In this document: one piece after another, positions 36,989 through 46,039 of the stretch
Position numbering within the stretch: the first letter of the stretch is position 1
Layout of the letters: the number at the start of each line of letters is the position of its first letter
NCBI RefSeq assembly: GCF_024127895.1
Contig: NZ_JAMYBK010000005.1
Location: 245,955 to 309,954, forward strand
Origin: Pseudomonas guariconensis
Lineage (GTDB): Bacteria > Pseudomonadota > Gammaproteobacteria > Pseudomonadales > Pseudomonadaceae
Direction of reading: 5' to 3'
DNA length: 64,000 nt
Translations under genes and position numbers: made by a program
The notes under the pieces: generated by a model
Seen by the model: the letters and a program-made list of their open reading frames with translations, nothing else
Database searches by the model: none
What the model was told of the DNA's origin: nothing

Positions 36989-38922
36989 GCGCGACCGCTG
37001 GAGCAGGTCAGGTTGGCACCGACTTCGGCGTTGACCAGGTCGATGCCGAGCACCTTGAGCAGGGCATTGACCAGCGGGTCGAGCAACGGGCTCAGCAGGT
37101 TCCGGATCAGCGGCTCCAGAATGTTCTTCACGCCGTCCAGCAGCCCGGCGGTGAGCACCAGAAGCTCGCCCAGGCCGCTGTTGGCGGTGGGTTTGTAGGC
37201 TTCCAGGCGGATGCCCGCCAAGGTGTCGCCGAGGCTGCCGACGACCTGGCTGTCGGCCATCGACAGGTAGCGGGGCGGCTGCCCGATGTCGGGCGGCTCG
37301 CTGGCGTCCTTGAACAGCAGGGGCATTGCCGTGGCGCCACTGCCCAGCACCTTGCTGTCGATGCGCAGCCCGATGCCGCCCCCGGCGAAGGGCACGCGCG
37401 TGCCGCATATCGGCGGCAGGATCAGCAGGCGGCTACAGACGTTGGTCCCGATGTCGATCAACGGGAGCGCCTTGACCGTGGGGGTGCCTTGGCTGAAGAA
37501 CGTCTCGGGGGGCTCGAACTTGCCGACCGCCAGCCTCACCGCAGCCTTCTCGGCAAGCACGCTCAACTGCTTGGGCGCGCAGCTGTAGCTGGCTGGTGGG
37601 CCGGGCCTGAGGCGGGCGGAGGCTTTGGCCGCTTCCAGGCCGATATCGATGTGCAGCTTGCCGTCCAGCAGCTTGATGTCGCTGACCTTGCAAGGAATGC
37701 CCAGGGCGCAGGTGAGTGAGTGCACCGTGCCCAGCAGGTTCAGGTTGAGCAGGCTGTTGAGTACGTTGGTCAGGGGCGCCGCCAGGTCGAGGACGGCGTT
37801 GGCCAGCCCGGCGATGCCTGACAGCAGCGGCAGGTCGAGAGAGACCAACGCCCGTACCTGCGCGGTGTGAACCGCGATCTCGTCGCTTCGCGGATCTCCT
37901 GCTGCGGAAACCTGCTGCGGTTCGATCACCTTCAGGCGTATGCGGCCATTGACCAGGCCCAGCACATTGAGGGGCAAGTCGATGTTGGCGGCGTTTTCGC
38001 TGGTCGCAAGCTGGACCACACCCTGCACCAGTTGCAGCAGTTGGACACTGGCATCCAGCCCGGCCTGGGTGGTGCCGTTCTGGATGTCGAGAATCCTGCC
38101 CAGCTTCAGGAGCGTGCCATTGCCGCTGCCCACGGCCACCTTGCCGAGGTTGGTGATGACCTCAGCGGCAGCACCGCTCTGCTGCAGCACCTTGACGGCC
38201 GCTTGCAGCAGTTGCGTGGCAGTGGCATCGGCGTTGAGCAACTGGTGGTAATCGCCGATGTCCAGGCCCAGGTCGATGGCCAACTGGTCGAGGTAGCGCA
38301 GCAGGTTGATATCGGCGTCGGCTAGGCCTTGCCAGCCCGCCACGTCCAGTTGCACATGGCTGCCGAGGGCGCCGAGCAGGGCGTTGAGTATCGCCGACTG
38401 ACGCGAGTCGACTTTCAGCAGGGTGCTGCGGATGCTCAGCATGGCCTGGGGTGGCCGGGGCATCGAAGCCACTGCGCTGGCGCCGAGGGTCGTGGTCAAT
38501 GGCAGGTCGCTGCCTTGCACCAGGGTGAAGGCACTGGCGGCAATGCTCGTGGGCACCGTGTTGCGTACCTCGACCTTGATCGCTTCGTTGCGCGAGGTGT
38601 CGGAGGTGAAGATGCGCAGGTTGCGGGCATCGGTCTGCAGGTAGCCACAGCTGGCCACGAGGGGGTTGCCGGGGGCATGGCCGTTGCGGGTGGCCGCGGC
38701 GCGGGCGAGGGTGCTGGCCTGGGGGCCGTTGCCATTGCAGCCGGCGTGCTGCCCGGCGGCTTCCAGCGCGGCCATGTCGGCGATGCGCTGTAACTTGCGC
38801 TGCTCGAGGTAGAGCCTGCCGCTGTCGACCACCAGCAGCAGGAACAGCAGGGCCAGGCCGAGGGTCAGGGCGGCCATCAGGCCGATCGCGCCGCGTTGGC
38901 GCACAGCGGAACGGGGAACCAC
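36973..38922 (-). CDS. tadG: Tad pilus protein TadG
   Basis: Membrane-anchored pseudopilin-like protein of the Tad machine. The ~649-residue product has a pilin-like N-terminus (RQRGAIGLMAALTLGLALLF, then LYLEQRKLQRIADMAALEAAG) typical of TadG, and a large periplasmic region without a recognised domain. The GTG at 38922 has AAGGAG 5 bases before it and is preferred; the ATG at 38943 would place that site inside the gene and has no site of its own. Its 3' end overlaps the convergent pprA by 16 bp. Confidence 0.87.
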   Translation of the reverse strand: MVPRSAVRQRGAIGLMAALTLGLALLFLLLVVDSGRLYLEQRKLQRIADMAALEAAGQHAGCNGNGPQASTLARAAATRNGHAPGNPLVASCGYLQTDARNLRIFTSDTSRNEAIKVEVRNTVPTSIAASAFTLVQGSDLPLTTTLGASAVASMPRPPQAMLSIRSTLLKVDSRQSAILNALLGALGSHVQLDVAGWQGLADADINLLRYLDQLAIDLGLDIGDYHQLLNADATATQLLQAAVKVLQQSGAAAEVITNLGKVAVGSGNGTLLKLGRILDIQNGTTQAGLDASVQLLQLVQGVVQLATSENAANIDLPLNVLGLVNGRIRLKVIEPQQVSAAGDPRSDEIAVHTAQVRALVSLDLPLLSGIAGLANAVLDLAAPLTNVLNSLLNLNLLGTVHSLTCALGIPCKVSDIKLLDGKLHIDIGLEAAKASARLRPGPPASYSCAPKQLSVLAEKAAVRLAVGKFEPPETFFSQGTPTVKALPLIDIGTNVCSRLLILPPICGTRVPFAGGGIGLRIDSKVLGSGATAMPLLFKDASEPPDIGQPPRYLSMADSQVVGSLGDTLAGIRLEAYKPTANSGLGELLVLTAGLLDGVKNILEPLIRNLLSPLLDPLVNALLKVLGIDLVNAEVGANLTCSSGRAQLVQ

Positions 38923-39023
38923 GGGCACTCCTTTGCAGGCCATCGGCCACGCAGCGCAGCGGCGATGAAAGGAGTGTAGTCAGGGTGATGGCAAATTGCC
39001 TTGATCGAGTGGCCGTCAGCGCC

Positions 39024-39584
39024 TCAACGCGGTGGATAGTTGCTCATCAATTGCGCGACGGTCTTCTGGATCGCGGCATTGCGCTCCTGCGGGCTGGGCG
39101 GATAGTTGTTCATGATCTGCTCGGCACTGCCGCGCCAGACCAGCTTGCCGTCGCGCCCATCGAACAGGTCGACCTGGATGGTCGCCACCTTGTAGTCGAC
39201 GCTGCGGGTTTCGTTGTACATCGGCCCGCCCCAGTAGCCTCCCCAATAGCCGCCCCAGGCTCCGCCGTAGTTGGTGGTGATCTGCTGCTGGCGCTGCTCG
39301 ACGATCAGGTAGGTGCGCACCCTGACGTCTGGCCGGGCATTGGCCTGCGCCGGGCGCAGGCCGCGCTGGTCGAGCTGGTCGGCGACGGCCTGGCGGATGC
39401 GCTGTTCGGTCAGGTCGCTCTTGATCCGCGGATCGTCCGGGCGGTACTGCAATGCCGGCTCCTGCCAGGCCCAACTGCGGTACCCGGCGAAGTCGCGGCT
39501 GGCGTCGAAATCCTGGGTGACGTTGTTGCTCGCGCACGCGGCCAGCAGCAGCGTGAACGACAGCAGAACGAGGCGGCGCAACAT
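39024..39584 (-). CDS. DUF4136 lipoprotein (copy 1)
   Basis: Outer- or inner-membrane lipoprotein of unknown function. The 186-residue product has a lipobox LLLAAC (Cys ~16). The DUF4136 domain follows (DFDASRDFAGYRSWAWQ at its start, VATIQVDLFDGRDGKLVWRGSA later), with a Gly/Tyr/Trp-rich insertion GGAWGGYWGGYWGG in the middle. ATG 39584 has GGAGA upstream; the longer frame to 39734 overlaps copy 2 and is spurious. It lies 19 bp after copy 2 and is co-transcribed with it. Confidence 0.85.
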   Translation of the reverse strand: MLRRLVLLSFTLLLAACASNNVTQDFDASRDFAGYRSWAWQEPALQYRPDDPRIKSDLTEQRIRQAVADQLDQRGLRPAQANARPDVRVRTYLIVEQRQQQITTNYGGAWGGYWGGYWGGPMYNETRSVDYKVATIQVDLFDGRDGKLVWRGSAEQIMNNYPPSPQERNAAIQKTVAQLMSNYPPR

Positions 39585-39603
39585 GATGGTTCTCCGGTGC
39601 AGG

Positions 39604-40239
39604 TTAACTGGGAGGATAGCCGTCGAGGGCCTTGTGCACCGATTCGCGCAAGGCCTTCTCGCGGTCGCGTGGCGAGCTCCTGTCGCTGCCGCTCTCGGCG
39701 CTGGCGCTCCATACCGGCTGGCCATCGCGGGCATCGAACAGATCGATCCGCACCACCATCACTTCGACCTCGTAGGTGCGCACGATCGGCACGCTGCCGT
39801 AGGCCCCGTAGCCGTGGCGGTAGCCGCCGTAGCCGATGCCGCCATAGGGGTACGGGCCGTAGTAGGGGTCGTAGTAGTCGTAGTCGCGGACCTGGCGCAG
39901 GCGTCGCTCCAGGCGCATGTCGGCACTGACCAGCAGGTCGGCGCTGCCACCCCGGGCCGGGCGCAGGCCGTGCTGGTCGAGGGCGCTGCTGACCGCCTCG
40001 GCCAGTTGCGCCGGGTCGGCACTGGCACTGGCGCTGGGCAGTTGGCCGTTGCGCCAGCTCCAGCTGCGATAGCGCCCGTAGTCACGAGGGGCTGCCGGGT
40101 AGGCACTGGCATCGAAGGTGCTGGCCGCCTGGGGCGGGGCTGGCGGCAGGGGGCGGCCGCTGGCGACATAGGGGTTGCTGCCCTGGCAGGCAGCCAGGGC
40201 GAGGGGCAGCAGGGGCAGGCACAAGAGACGGTACCGCAT
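39604..40239 (-). CDS. DUF4136 lipoprotein (copy 2)
   Basis: Paralogue of the next gene. The 211-residue lipoprotein (lipobox ALAAC) carries a DUF4136 domain: [13 protein letters not shown] near the start and [22 protein letters not shown] near the end. At the same place as the insertion in copy 1 it has a Tyr/Gly/Pro-rich run (about residues 118-145, [13 protein letters not shown]). GGGAGGAA precedes the ATG. The pair probably arose by tandem duplication. Confidence 0.85.
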   Translation of the reverse strand: MRYRLLCLPLLPLALAACQGSNPYVASGRPLPPAPPQAASTFDASAYPAAPRDYGRYRSWSWRNGQLPSASASADPAQLAEAVSSALDQHGLRPARGGSADLLVSADMRLERRLRQVRDYDYYDPYYGPYPYGGIGYGGYRHGYGAYGSVPIVRTYEVEVMVVRIDLFDARDGQPVWSASAESGSDRSSPRDREKALRESVHKALDGYPPS

Positions 40240-40260
40240 GTGTTCCTCCCGGCAGGCGGG

Positions 40261-41010
40261 TCAGTGCGGGCGGCAGACCCAGTGCAGGTAGCGGCCCAGC
40301 CCGGCGAAGCTTGGATGTCGGCGGTGGGCCAGCTCCATTTCCAGCAGGTCGAGCAATTCGGCCTTGGCCTGGAACTCCTTGGGCATGTAGTCGTGGAAAA
40401 TCCGCACACCACTTTCGCTTTCGACCTGCCACATGGGTTCAAGTTGCGCCTTGAGCTCGCGGGGATCAAGGGGTTTTTGCGGGGTCAGGCTCTGCTTCTC
40501 GCCGGCCAGGCGGTTGCTGCGCAGCTTGCGGAAATGGCCCTTGAGCAGGTTGCGGTAGATCAGTGCGTCGCGGTTGTAGAACGCCAGCGACAACCAGCCG
40601 CCTGGGGCGGTCAGCTGGTGCAGCACCGGCAGGATGCTCTCGGGTTCGGCCAGCCATTCCAGCACGGCATGGCACAGGACCAGGTCGAAGGGTTCGGTCA
40701 GCTGGCCGAGCAGGTCCTGCCAGGGTGCCTGGATGAAGGTGGCCTGCTGGCCTGCCTCGGCGAAGCGTGCCCGAGCACCGTCGAGCATGGGGGCGGCGGG
40801 CTCGGCGAGGGTCACCTGGTGGCCGCGCTCGGCCAGCCACAGGGCCATGTGGCCGAGGCCGGCGCCGATATCCAGCACGCGCAGGGGGCGATCGGGCAGG
40901 GCCTCGGCCAGGTCGGCCTGGAGTACGGCCAGGCGGATGGCACCCTTGGCGCCGCCATAGATCTTCTCGGCGAAGCGGCTGGCCAGCTCATCGAAGTGAC
41001 GGTCGTTCAT
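40261..41010 (-). CDS. cmoM: tRNA cmo5U methyltransferase CmoM
   Basis: SAM-dependent methylation of the carboxyl of 5-carboxymethoxyuridine at the tRNA wobble position. The 249-residue protein opens MNDRHFDELASRFAEKIYGG, closely like E. coli CmoM (SmtA). It has the SAM-binding VLDIGAGLGHMALWLAERG motif and DLVLCHAVLEWL. The open frame extends far upstream to 41715, but the start at 41010 overlaps the upstream MazG-like gene by 4 bp and gives the family N-terminus. Confidence 0.9.
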   Translation of the reverse strand: MNDRHFDELASRFAEKIYGGAKGAIRLAVLQADLAEALPDRPLRVLDIGAGLGHMALWLAERGHQVTLAEPAAPMLDGARARFAEAGQQATFIQAPWQDLLGQLTEPFDLVLCHAVLEWLAEPESILPVLHQLTAPGGWLSLAFYNRDALIYRNLLKGHFRKLRSNRLAGEKQSLTPQKPLDPRELKAQLEPMWQVESESGVRIFHDYMPKEFQAKAELLDLLEMELAHRRHPSFAGLGRYLHWVCRPH

Positions 41011-41312
41011 CGGGCGAAACGCCTCTCGCTGTCGGCCAGTTTGGCGCGCACCACCTGTTCCATGTCCAGGCCCAGTTCGCTGCACAGCAGCAACAGGTAC
41101 AGCACCACGTCGCCGACCTCCTGGCCGGCATGGGCGAGTTGCTCGGGGGGTAGCTGGCGTGACTCGTCCTCGCTCAGCCACTGGAAGATCTCCACCAGTT
41201 CGGCCATCTCCACACTGGCGGCCATGGCCAGGTTCTTCGGGCTGTGGAAGCCGCGCCAGTCGTTGGTGTCGCGGATCCGGTGCAGGCGTTCGGTCAGTTC
41301 TTGCAGGTTCAT
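41007..41312 (-). CDS. MazG-like nucleotide pyrophosphohydrolase
   Basis: Small all-alpha NTP pyrophosphohydrolase of the MazG/RS21-C6 superfamily, possibly cleaning non-canonical dNTPs. The 101-residue product has the metal-binding acidic pattern: LAMAASVEMAELVEIFQW and, two helices later, AGQEVGDVVLYLLLLCSELG. GGAGAG precedes the ATG at 41312. It overlaps cmoM by 4 bp. Substrate unknown. Confidence 0.87.
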   Translation of the reverse strand: MNLQELTERLHRIRDTNDWRGFHSPKNLAMAASVEMAELVEIFQWLSEDESRQLPPEQLAHAGQEVGDVVLYLLLLCSELGLDMEQVVRAKLADSERRFAR

Positions 41313-41366
41313 CGGGGGCTCTCCTCTTGGCGCATAGCTTCGGATGAGCCTTTGTGCAAAGCAAGT

Positions 41367-41497
41367 GCATTGGGGCCGCTTCGCGCCCCATCGCCGGCAA
41401 GCCGGCTCCCACAGGGGCCCTGCAAACCGCATCATGCGTGGTCGACTCGCACCTTGCGGGAGCTTGCCGGCGATGGGCTGCAAGGCAGCCCCAATGC
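41367..41497. repeat. Symmetric REP doublet
   Basis: A left arm (41367-41416) begins GCATTGGGGC and contains CGCCGGCAAGCCGGCTCCCA. A right arm (41456-41498) contains AGCTTGCCGGCGATGGGCTG and ends GCCCCAATGC. The whole is an inverted composite of ~130 bp between the MazG-like and MaoC genes; the 194-bp gap holds little else. Confidence 0.8.
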
Positions 41498-41506
41498 CGC
41501 TTGGCT

Positions 41507-42358
41507 CTAGAGCGCGCGCCACCGCCCGAGCATGTGCACCCGTTCGCCATGCCCATCCAGGCGCAAGATACCTTCCGGCCCGGCCTCGCTGGCGCTGAGC
41601 ACCACCTCGGACGGCAAGCGCACCGGCTTGCGGAAATCCACCTCGAAGGCATAACCGCTGGCCGGCAGGTGGCCTTGCAGCGCGGCCATCGCCATGGCCT
41701 TGCTCCACATGCCATGGGCGATGGCCTTGGGAAAACCGAACAGGCGGGCGCTGGGGGCGCTCAGGTGGATCGGGTTGTAGTCGCCGCAGACGTTGGCATA
41801 GCGCCGGCCGATGTCGCGGTCGGCATACCAACGGGTGACCTCGGGCAGGTTGCCGGGCTCGAGCTCCGTTTCCTCATCGGCTTGCCCGTCAAGCTGCAGG
41901 CCCCGCACCAGCATGCGGCTGCTCTCGCGCCAGAGCGGGCCTAGCGCATCCTCGGCTTCGGTGACCAGGTCGAAGGTGCCGCCCTTGGCATGGGGTTTCA
42001 GAGCGTCGACATACACCGCGAAACGCAGGCCATCGACCCCACCCAACGGGCGATACACCTCGATGGCATTGTGCAAGTGAACCAGGCCGAGCAACGGGAA
42101 GGGGAAGTCACGGGCCGTCAACAACTGAAGTTGCAGGGTAAAGGCCATGACATGGGGATAGGTCGGCGGCAGTTGGCCATGGTCGGCGAAATGGCAGAGT
42201 CGTCGATAAGCCGACAGGTTGTCGGGCTGCACCCGCAGGAAACAGCGCAGGCCGGTCTCGGGTAGGCGGGTGCCGTGGATCTTGCGTTTGCCCAGCGCCC
42301 GCAGGTAGAGGCTGGCGCGCGATTCGGGGGTGTGCAGGTCATGCCATTGCCGGTTCAT
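41507..42358 (-). CDS. MaoC-like enoyl-CoA/acyl hydratase
   Basis: Hot-dog-fold hydratase or dehydratase acting on an acyl-CoA or acyl-ACP. The 283-residue double-hot-dog protein has the MaoC active-site segment CGDYNPIHLS followed by RLFGFPKAIAHGMWSKAMA, the classic (R)-hydratase signature. ATG 42358 lies 2 bp past the FabG stop, so the two are one operon. With FabG it would interconvert 3-keto-, 3-hydroxy- and enoyl thioesters, e.g. in beta-oxidation, PHA supply or long-chain acyl elongation. Chain length is not readable. Confidence 0.87.
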   Translation of the reverse strand: MNRQWHDLHTPESRASLYLRALGKRKIHGTRLPETGLRCFLRVQPDNLSAYRRLCHFADHGQLPPTYPHVMAFTLQLQLLTARDFPFPLLGLVHLHNAIEVYRPLGGVDGLRFAVYVDALKPHAKGGTFDLVTEAEDALGPLWRESSRMLVRGLQLDGQADEETELEPGNLPEVTRWYADRDIGRRYANVCGDYNPIHLSAPSARLFGFPKAIAHGMWSKAMAMAALQGHLPASGYAFEVDFRKPVRLPSEVVLSASEAGPEGILRLDGHGERVHMLGRWRAL

Positions 42359-42360
42359 GT

Positions 42361-43713
42361 TCAGGCCCCCATCAGTGCCTGGCCGCAGACCCGCAGGACC
42401 TGGCCATTCACCGCACCGGAGCCGGGTTGGCTGAGCCAGGCCACGGCCTCGGCGACATCCTGGGGCTGCCCGCCCTGGCCCAGCGAGCTCAGGCGGCGCC
42501 CGGCCTCGCGCAGGGCCATGGGCATGGCGGCGGTCATGTGGGTCTCGATGAAGCCCGGCGCCACGGCATTGATGGTGCCGCCGCGCTCGGCCAGTTTCGG
42601 CGCCCAGGCCTGGGCGAAGCCGATCAGGCCGGCCTTGCTCGCCGCATAGTTGGCCTGGCCGCGGTTGCCGGCGATACCGCTGACCGAAGCGAGCAGGGTG
42701 ATGCGCGCGTCTTCGCCGAGGGCACCGGCCTCGTGCAGCGCCTGGGTCAGCAACTGGGGCGCCTTGAGGTTGACCGCCATGACCGCGTCCCAGTATTCGG
42801 GCGTCATGTTGGCCAGGGTCTTGTCGCGGGTGATGCCGGCGTTGTGGACCACGATGTCGATGCCTTCGGGGAGGGCGTCGAGCAGTTTCGCCGGGGCATC
42901 GCTGGCACAGATGTCCAGGGCCAGGGCACGGCCGCCGAGGCGGGCGGCGAGGGCGTCGAGGTCCTGCTGCGCCGGTGGTACGTCGAGCAGGGTCACCTCG
43001 GCGCCATCGCGGGCCAGGGTTTCGGCAATGGCCGCGCCGATACCCCGCGCCGCGCCGGTTACCAGGGCGCGACGCCCGGCCAGGGGGCGGGTCCAGTCCT
43101 CGACCTGGCTGGCGCAGGCCTCCAGGCGCAGGACCTGGCCGGAGACGAACGCGCTCTTGGGCGAGAGGAAGAAGCGCAGGGCGCCTTCGAGCTGGTCCTC
43201 GGCGCCGGCACCGACATACAGCAGTTGCGCCGTGGCGCCGTTGCGCAGCTCCTTGCCCAGCGAGCGGCTGAAGCCTTCCAGGGCGCGCTGGGCTACGCTG
43301 GCCAGCGGGTCGTCGAGGCTTTCTGGCGCGCGGCCGAGGATCACCACGTGGGCACAGGGGGCGAGGCTGCGTAGCAGGGGCTGGAAGAACTCGCGCAACT
43401 GACGCAGCTCGTCGCTGTCGGACAGGTGGCTGGCATCGAACACCACCGCCTGGAGCCTGGGGCCGAGCCCGGCGACCCAGGCCGGGGCTTGCAGGCCTTC
43501 GACGTTGAAGCTGTAGAGCTCGGTGGTCAGGCGTGCGGCGATGGCCTCGAGCGTGCTCGCCAATGGCCCGCCACCCAGCACCAGTGCGCCTTCCACCGGC
43601 CGCAGGCGGCCAGCCTGCCAGCGCTGCAAGGGGGCCGGGCGAGGCAGGCCGAGGGCATCGACGAGGCGGCGGCCCAGGTTGGAGTTGGCAAAGCCGAGAT
43701 AGCGATCGCTCAT
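42361..43713 (-). CDS. High-molecular-weight 3-oxoacyl reductase (FabG-like)
   Basis: NAD(P)H-dependent 3-ketoacyl reductase of the SDR family. At 450 residues it is twice the length of normal FabG. The first ~205 residues form a degenerate Rossmann-like domain lacking catalytic residues. The second domain is a full FabG: GRRALVTGAARGIGAAIAETL, NAGITRDKTLANM, and Ser-Tyr-Lys in SVSGIAGNRGQANYAASKAG. This is the HMwFabG/FabG4 architecture, best known in mycobacteria. ATG 43713 has GGGAGA upstream. Operon with the MaoC gene; divergent from the thiolase. Confidence 0.9.
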   Translation of the reverse strand: MSDRYLGFANSNLGRRLVDALGLPRPAPLQRWQAGRLRPVEGALVLGGGPLASTLEAIAARLTTELYSFNVEGLQAPAWVAGLGPRLQAVVFDASHLSDSDELRQLREFFQPLLRSLAPCAHVVILGRAPESLDDPLASVAQRALEGFSRSLGKELRNGATAQLLYVGAGAEDQLEGALRFFLSPKSAFVSGQVLRLEACASQVEDWTRPLAGRRALVTGAARGIGAAIAETLARDGAEVTLLDVPPAQQDLDALAARLGGRALALDICASDAPAKLLDALPEGIDIVVHNAGITRDKTLANMTPEYWDAVMAVNLKAPQLLTQALHEAGALGEDARITLLASVSGIAGNRGQANYAASKAGLIGFAQAWAPKLAERGGTINAVAPGFIETHMTAAMPMALREAGRRLSSLGQGGQPQDVAEAVAWLSQPGSGAVNGQVLRVCGQALMGA

Positions 43714-43832
43714 GTACGGTTCTCCCTGAAGGCAAGCATGCAAGTGTGGACCAAGTTTGCGGGCGGGACGTTCGAATGCGGTAAAAAGACCTAGGCTGTA
43801 CGGATCGAAATTGTTTCAGGAGGAACATACGC

Positions 43833-45110
43833 ATGCGCTCACCTCGCCGGGTCGCGATCCTGGGTGGCAACCGAATCCCCTTCGCCCGCTCCAACGGGGC
43901 CTATGCCAATGCCAGCAACCAGGCGATGCTTACCGCCGCCCTCGAAGGCCTGGTCGAGCGCTATCGCCTGCATGGCCTGCGCCTGGGCGAGGTGGCGGCG
44001 GGCACGGTGCTCAAGCATGCCCGCGACATGAACCTGACCCGCGAGTGCGTGCTCGGTTCGCGTCTGTCGCCGCAAACGCCGGCCTACGATATCCAGCAGG
44101 CCTGCGGCACGGGCCTGGAGGCGGCGCTGCTGGTGGCCAACAAGATTGCCCTGGGGCAGATAGAGTGCGGGATCGCTGGCGGCGTCGATACCACCTCCGA
44201 TGTTCCGATCGGGGTCAACGAAGGCCTGCGTCGCATCCTGTTGCAGGCCAATCGCGGCAAGCACCTGGGCGAACGGCTCAAGCCTTTCCTCAAGCTGCGT
44301 CCCAGGCACTTGAAGCCCGAGTTGCCGCGCAATGTCGAGCCGCGCACCGGGCTTTCCATGGGCGAGCACTGCGAGCGCATGGCCCAGGGCTGGCAGATCG
44401 GCCGCACCGAGCAGGACGAGCTGGCCCTGCTCAGCCACCAGCACCTGGCGGCGTCCTTCGTCGAAGGCTGGCATGACGACCTGCTCACGCCCTACCTGGG
44501 CCTGACCCGCGATAACAACCTGCGTCCGGACCTGACGCTGGAGCAGTTGGCCAAGCTCAAGCCGGTGTTCGACCGCAGCGGCCTGGGCACCTTGACCCCG
44601 GGCAATTCCACGCCGCTGACCGACGGCGCCTCGCTGGTGCTGCTCGGCAGCGAGCAATGGGCCGAGGAGCGTGGCCTGCCGGTGCTGGCCTACCTGGTCG
44701 ATGGCGAAACCGCCGCGGTGGATTTCGTCAAGGGCCAGGAGGGGCTGCTGATGGCCCCGGTGTATGCCGTGCCGCGTCTGTTGGCGCGCAATGGCCTGAC
44801 CTTGCAGGACTTCGATTACTACGAGATCCACGAGGCCTTCGCCGCCCAGGTGCTGTGCACGCTTAAGGCCTGGGAGGACGAGGAGTACTGCCGCACTCGC
44901 CTGGGGCTGGAGGCGCCGCTGGGGGCGATCGATCGCAGCAGGCTCAATGTGAAGGGCAGCTCGCTGGCGGCGGGGCATCCCTTCGCGGCCACGGGCGGGC
45001 GGATTTTGGCGAACATGGCCAAGCTGTTGGCCAAGGCTGGCAAGGGCAGGGGGCTGATCTCCATCTGTGCGGCGGGGGGGCAGGGGGTGACGGCGATCGT
45101 CGAGCGTTGA
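43833..45110 (+). CDS. Acetyl-CoA C-acyltransferase (thiolase)
   Basis: Condensing or cleaving thiolase. The 425-residue protein has the nucleophilic Cys in YDIQQACGTGLEAALL (~residue 93), the His in YEIHEAFAAQVL and the C-terminal Cys/Gly motif ICAAGGQGVTAI. It has the longer form seen in FadI-like enzymes. AGGAGG precedes the ATG. It is divergent from fabG-maoC with 119 bp between, and the three together form a short beta-oxidation-type or reverse set. Confidence 0.92.
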   Translation: MRSPRRVAILGGNRIPFARSNGAYANASNQAMLTAALEGLVERYRLHGLRLGEVAAGTVLKHARDMNLTRECVLGSRLSPQTPAYDIQQACGTGLEAALLVANKIALGQIECGIAGGVDTTSDVPIGVNEGLRRILLQANRGKHLGERLKPFLKLRPRHLKPELPRNVEPRTGLSMGEHCERMAQGWQIGRTEQDELALLSHQHLAASFVEGWHDDLLTPYLGLTRDNNLRPDLTLEQLAKLKPVFDRSGLGTLTPGNSTPLTDGASLVLLGSEQWAEERGLPVLAYLVDGETAAVDFVKGQEGLLMAPVYAVPRLLARNGLTLQDFDYYEIHEAFAAQVLCTLKAWEDEEYCRTRLGLEAPLGAIDRSRLNVKGSSLAAGHPFAATGGRILANMAKLLAKAGKGRGLISICAAGGQGVTAIVER

Positions 45111-45216
45111 GTGCTTCGCAGGTTGGGCCCAGTGTCGGTGAGTCAGGACCCCGACTGACACTGGCCCCTGACGAATCTCTGTTAGGCTTGTCACTTCTGC
45201 AACACACGAACCCGTC

Positions 45217-46005
45217 ATGTCGAGTACCGGACAGCTTCCCCCCCCTCGCGCCATCCCCGCCCTGGAGCACCTGCCCAGGCCGCTCTACGCCCGCGCCGAA
45301 AGCCTGGGCGCCGGCTCCTGGACCACCCGCCACCGTCACGACTGGGTGCAGTTCTCCTATGCCATCAGTGGCGTGCTCGGCGTCTACACCAGCGATGGCA
45401 GCTATTTCGCCCCGCCCCAGTGGGGGGTGTGGATCCCCGCTGGCATCGAGCATGAAGTGGTGACCTCGATGCAAGCCGAGATGCGCAGCCTCTACGTGCG
45501 CCGCGATGCCTGCCCTTGGGCCGAGGAGCAGTGCCGGGTGCTGGAAGTGACCCCTCTGGTACGGGAGCTGATCAAGCAGTTCTGCCTGTACCCGCCGGAG
45601 TACCCGGAAAACGACAGCGCCGAGGCGCGGCTGGTGGCGGTGCTGCTCGACCAGTTGCGCACCCTGCCGGAGGTGGGGTTCTCCCTGCCGTTGCCGCGCC
45701 ACCCAGGCCTGTTGGCGCTGTGCAACGGATTGATCGCCGAGCCGGACCGACCCCAGACCTTGCGGCAGTGGGCCCGGCAGTTGGGGTGTTCGGAGAAGAC
45801 CCTGATGCGCCTGTTCCAGCGTGAGACGGGCCTGAGTTTTCGCAATTGGCGCCAGCGCATGCGGCTCTTGTCGTCCCTGGCCTTGCTGGAGGCGGGGGAG
45901 AGCGTGACCGAGGCGGCGCTGGGCTGTGGGTACGATTCCACTTCGGCGTATATCGCCGCGTTCAAGCAGCTGTTCGGGGCGACGCCTGGGGAGTTGCGCT
46001 TGTAA
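45217..46005 (+). CDS. AraC-family regulator with cupin sensor
   Basis: Transcriptional regulator of 262 residues. The N-terminal cupin region (SWTTRHRHDWVQFSYAISGVLGVYT; WGVWIPAGIEHEV) probably binds a small molecule. The C-terminal AraC double helix-turn-helix contains TLRQWARQLGCSEKTLMRLF and ESVTEAALGCGYDSTSAYIAAFK. It follows the thiolase by 106 bp on the same strand and may regulate that module; no operator is visible. No strong ribosome site precedes ATG 45217, but it gives a normal N-terminus. Confidence 0.9.
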   Translation: MSSTGQLPPPRAIPALEHLPRPLYARAESLGAGSWTTRHRHDWVQFSYAISGVLGVYTSDGSYFAPPQWGVWIPAGIEHEVVTSMQAEMRSLYVRRDACPWAEEQCRVLEVTPLVRELIKQFCLYPPEYPENDSAEARLVAVLLDQLRTLPEVGFSLPLPRHPGLLALCNGLIAEPDRPQTLRQWARQLGCSEKTLMRLFQRETGLSFRNWRQRMRLLSSLALLEAGESVTEAALGCGYDSTSAYIAAFKQLFGATPGELRL

Positions 46006-46012
46006 CGAATAC

Positions 46013-46033
46013 CGGGGCTGCGAAGCAGCCCCG
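46013..46033. terminator. Hairpin between convergent AraC and MCP genes
   Basis: CGGGGCTGC (46013-46021), loop GAA, GCAGCCCCG (46025-46033). It has a 9-bp stem midway between two convergent stops. No T tract on either side, so it may end transcripts weakly or by Rho. Same family as the GGGCTGC hairpins elsewhere in the window. Confidence 0.5.
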
Positions 46034-46039
46034 ATGGGC

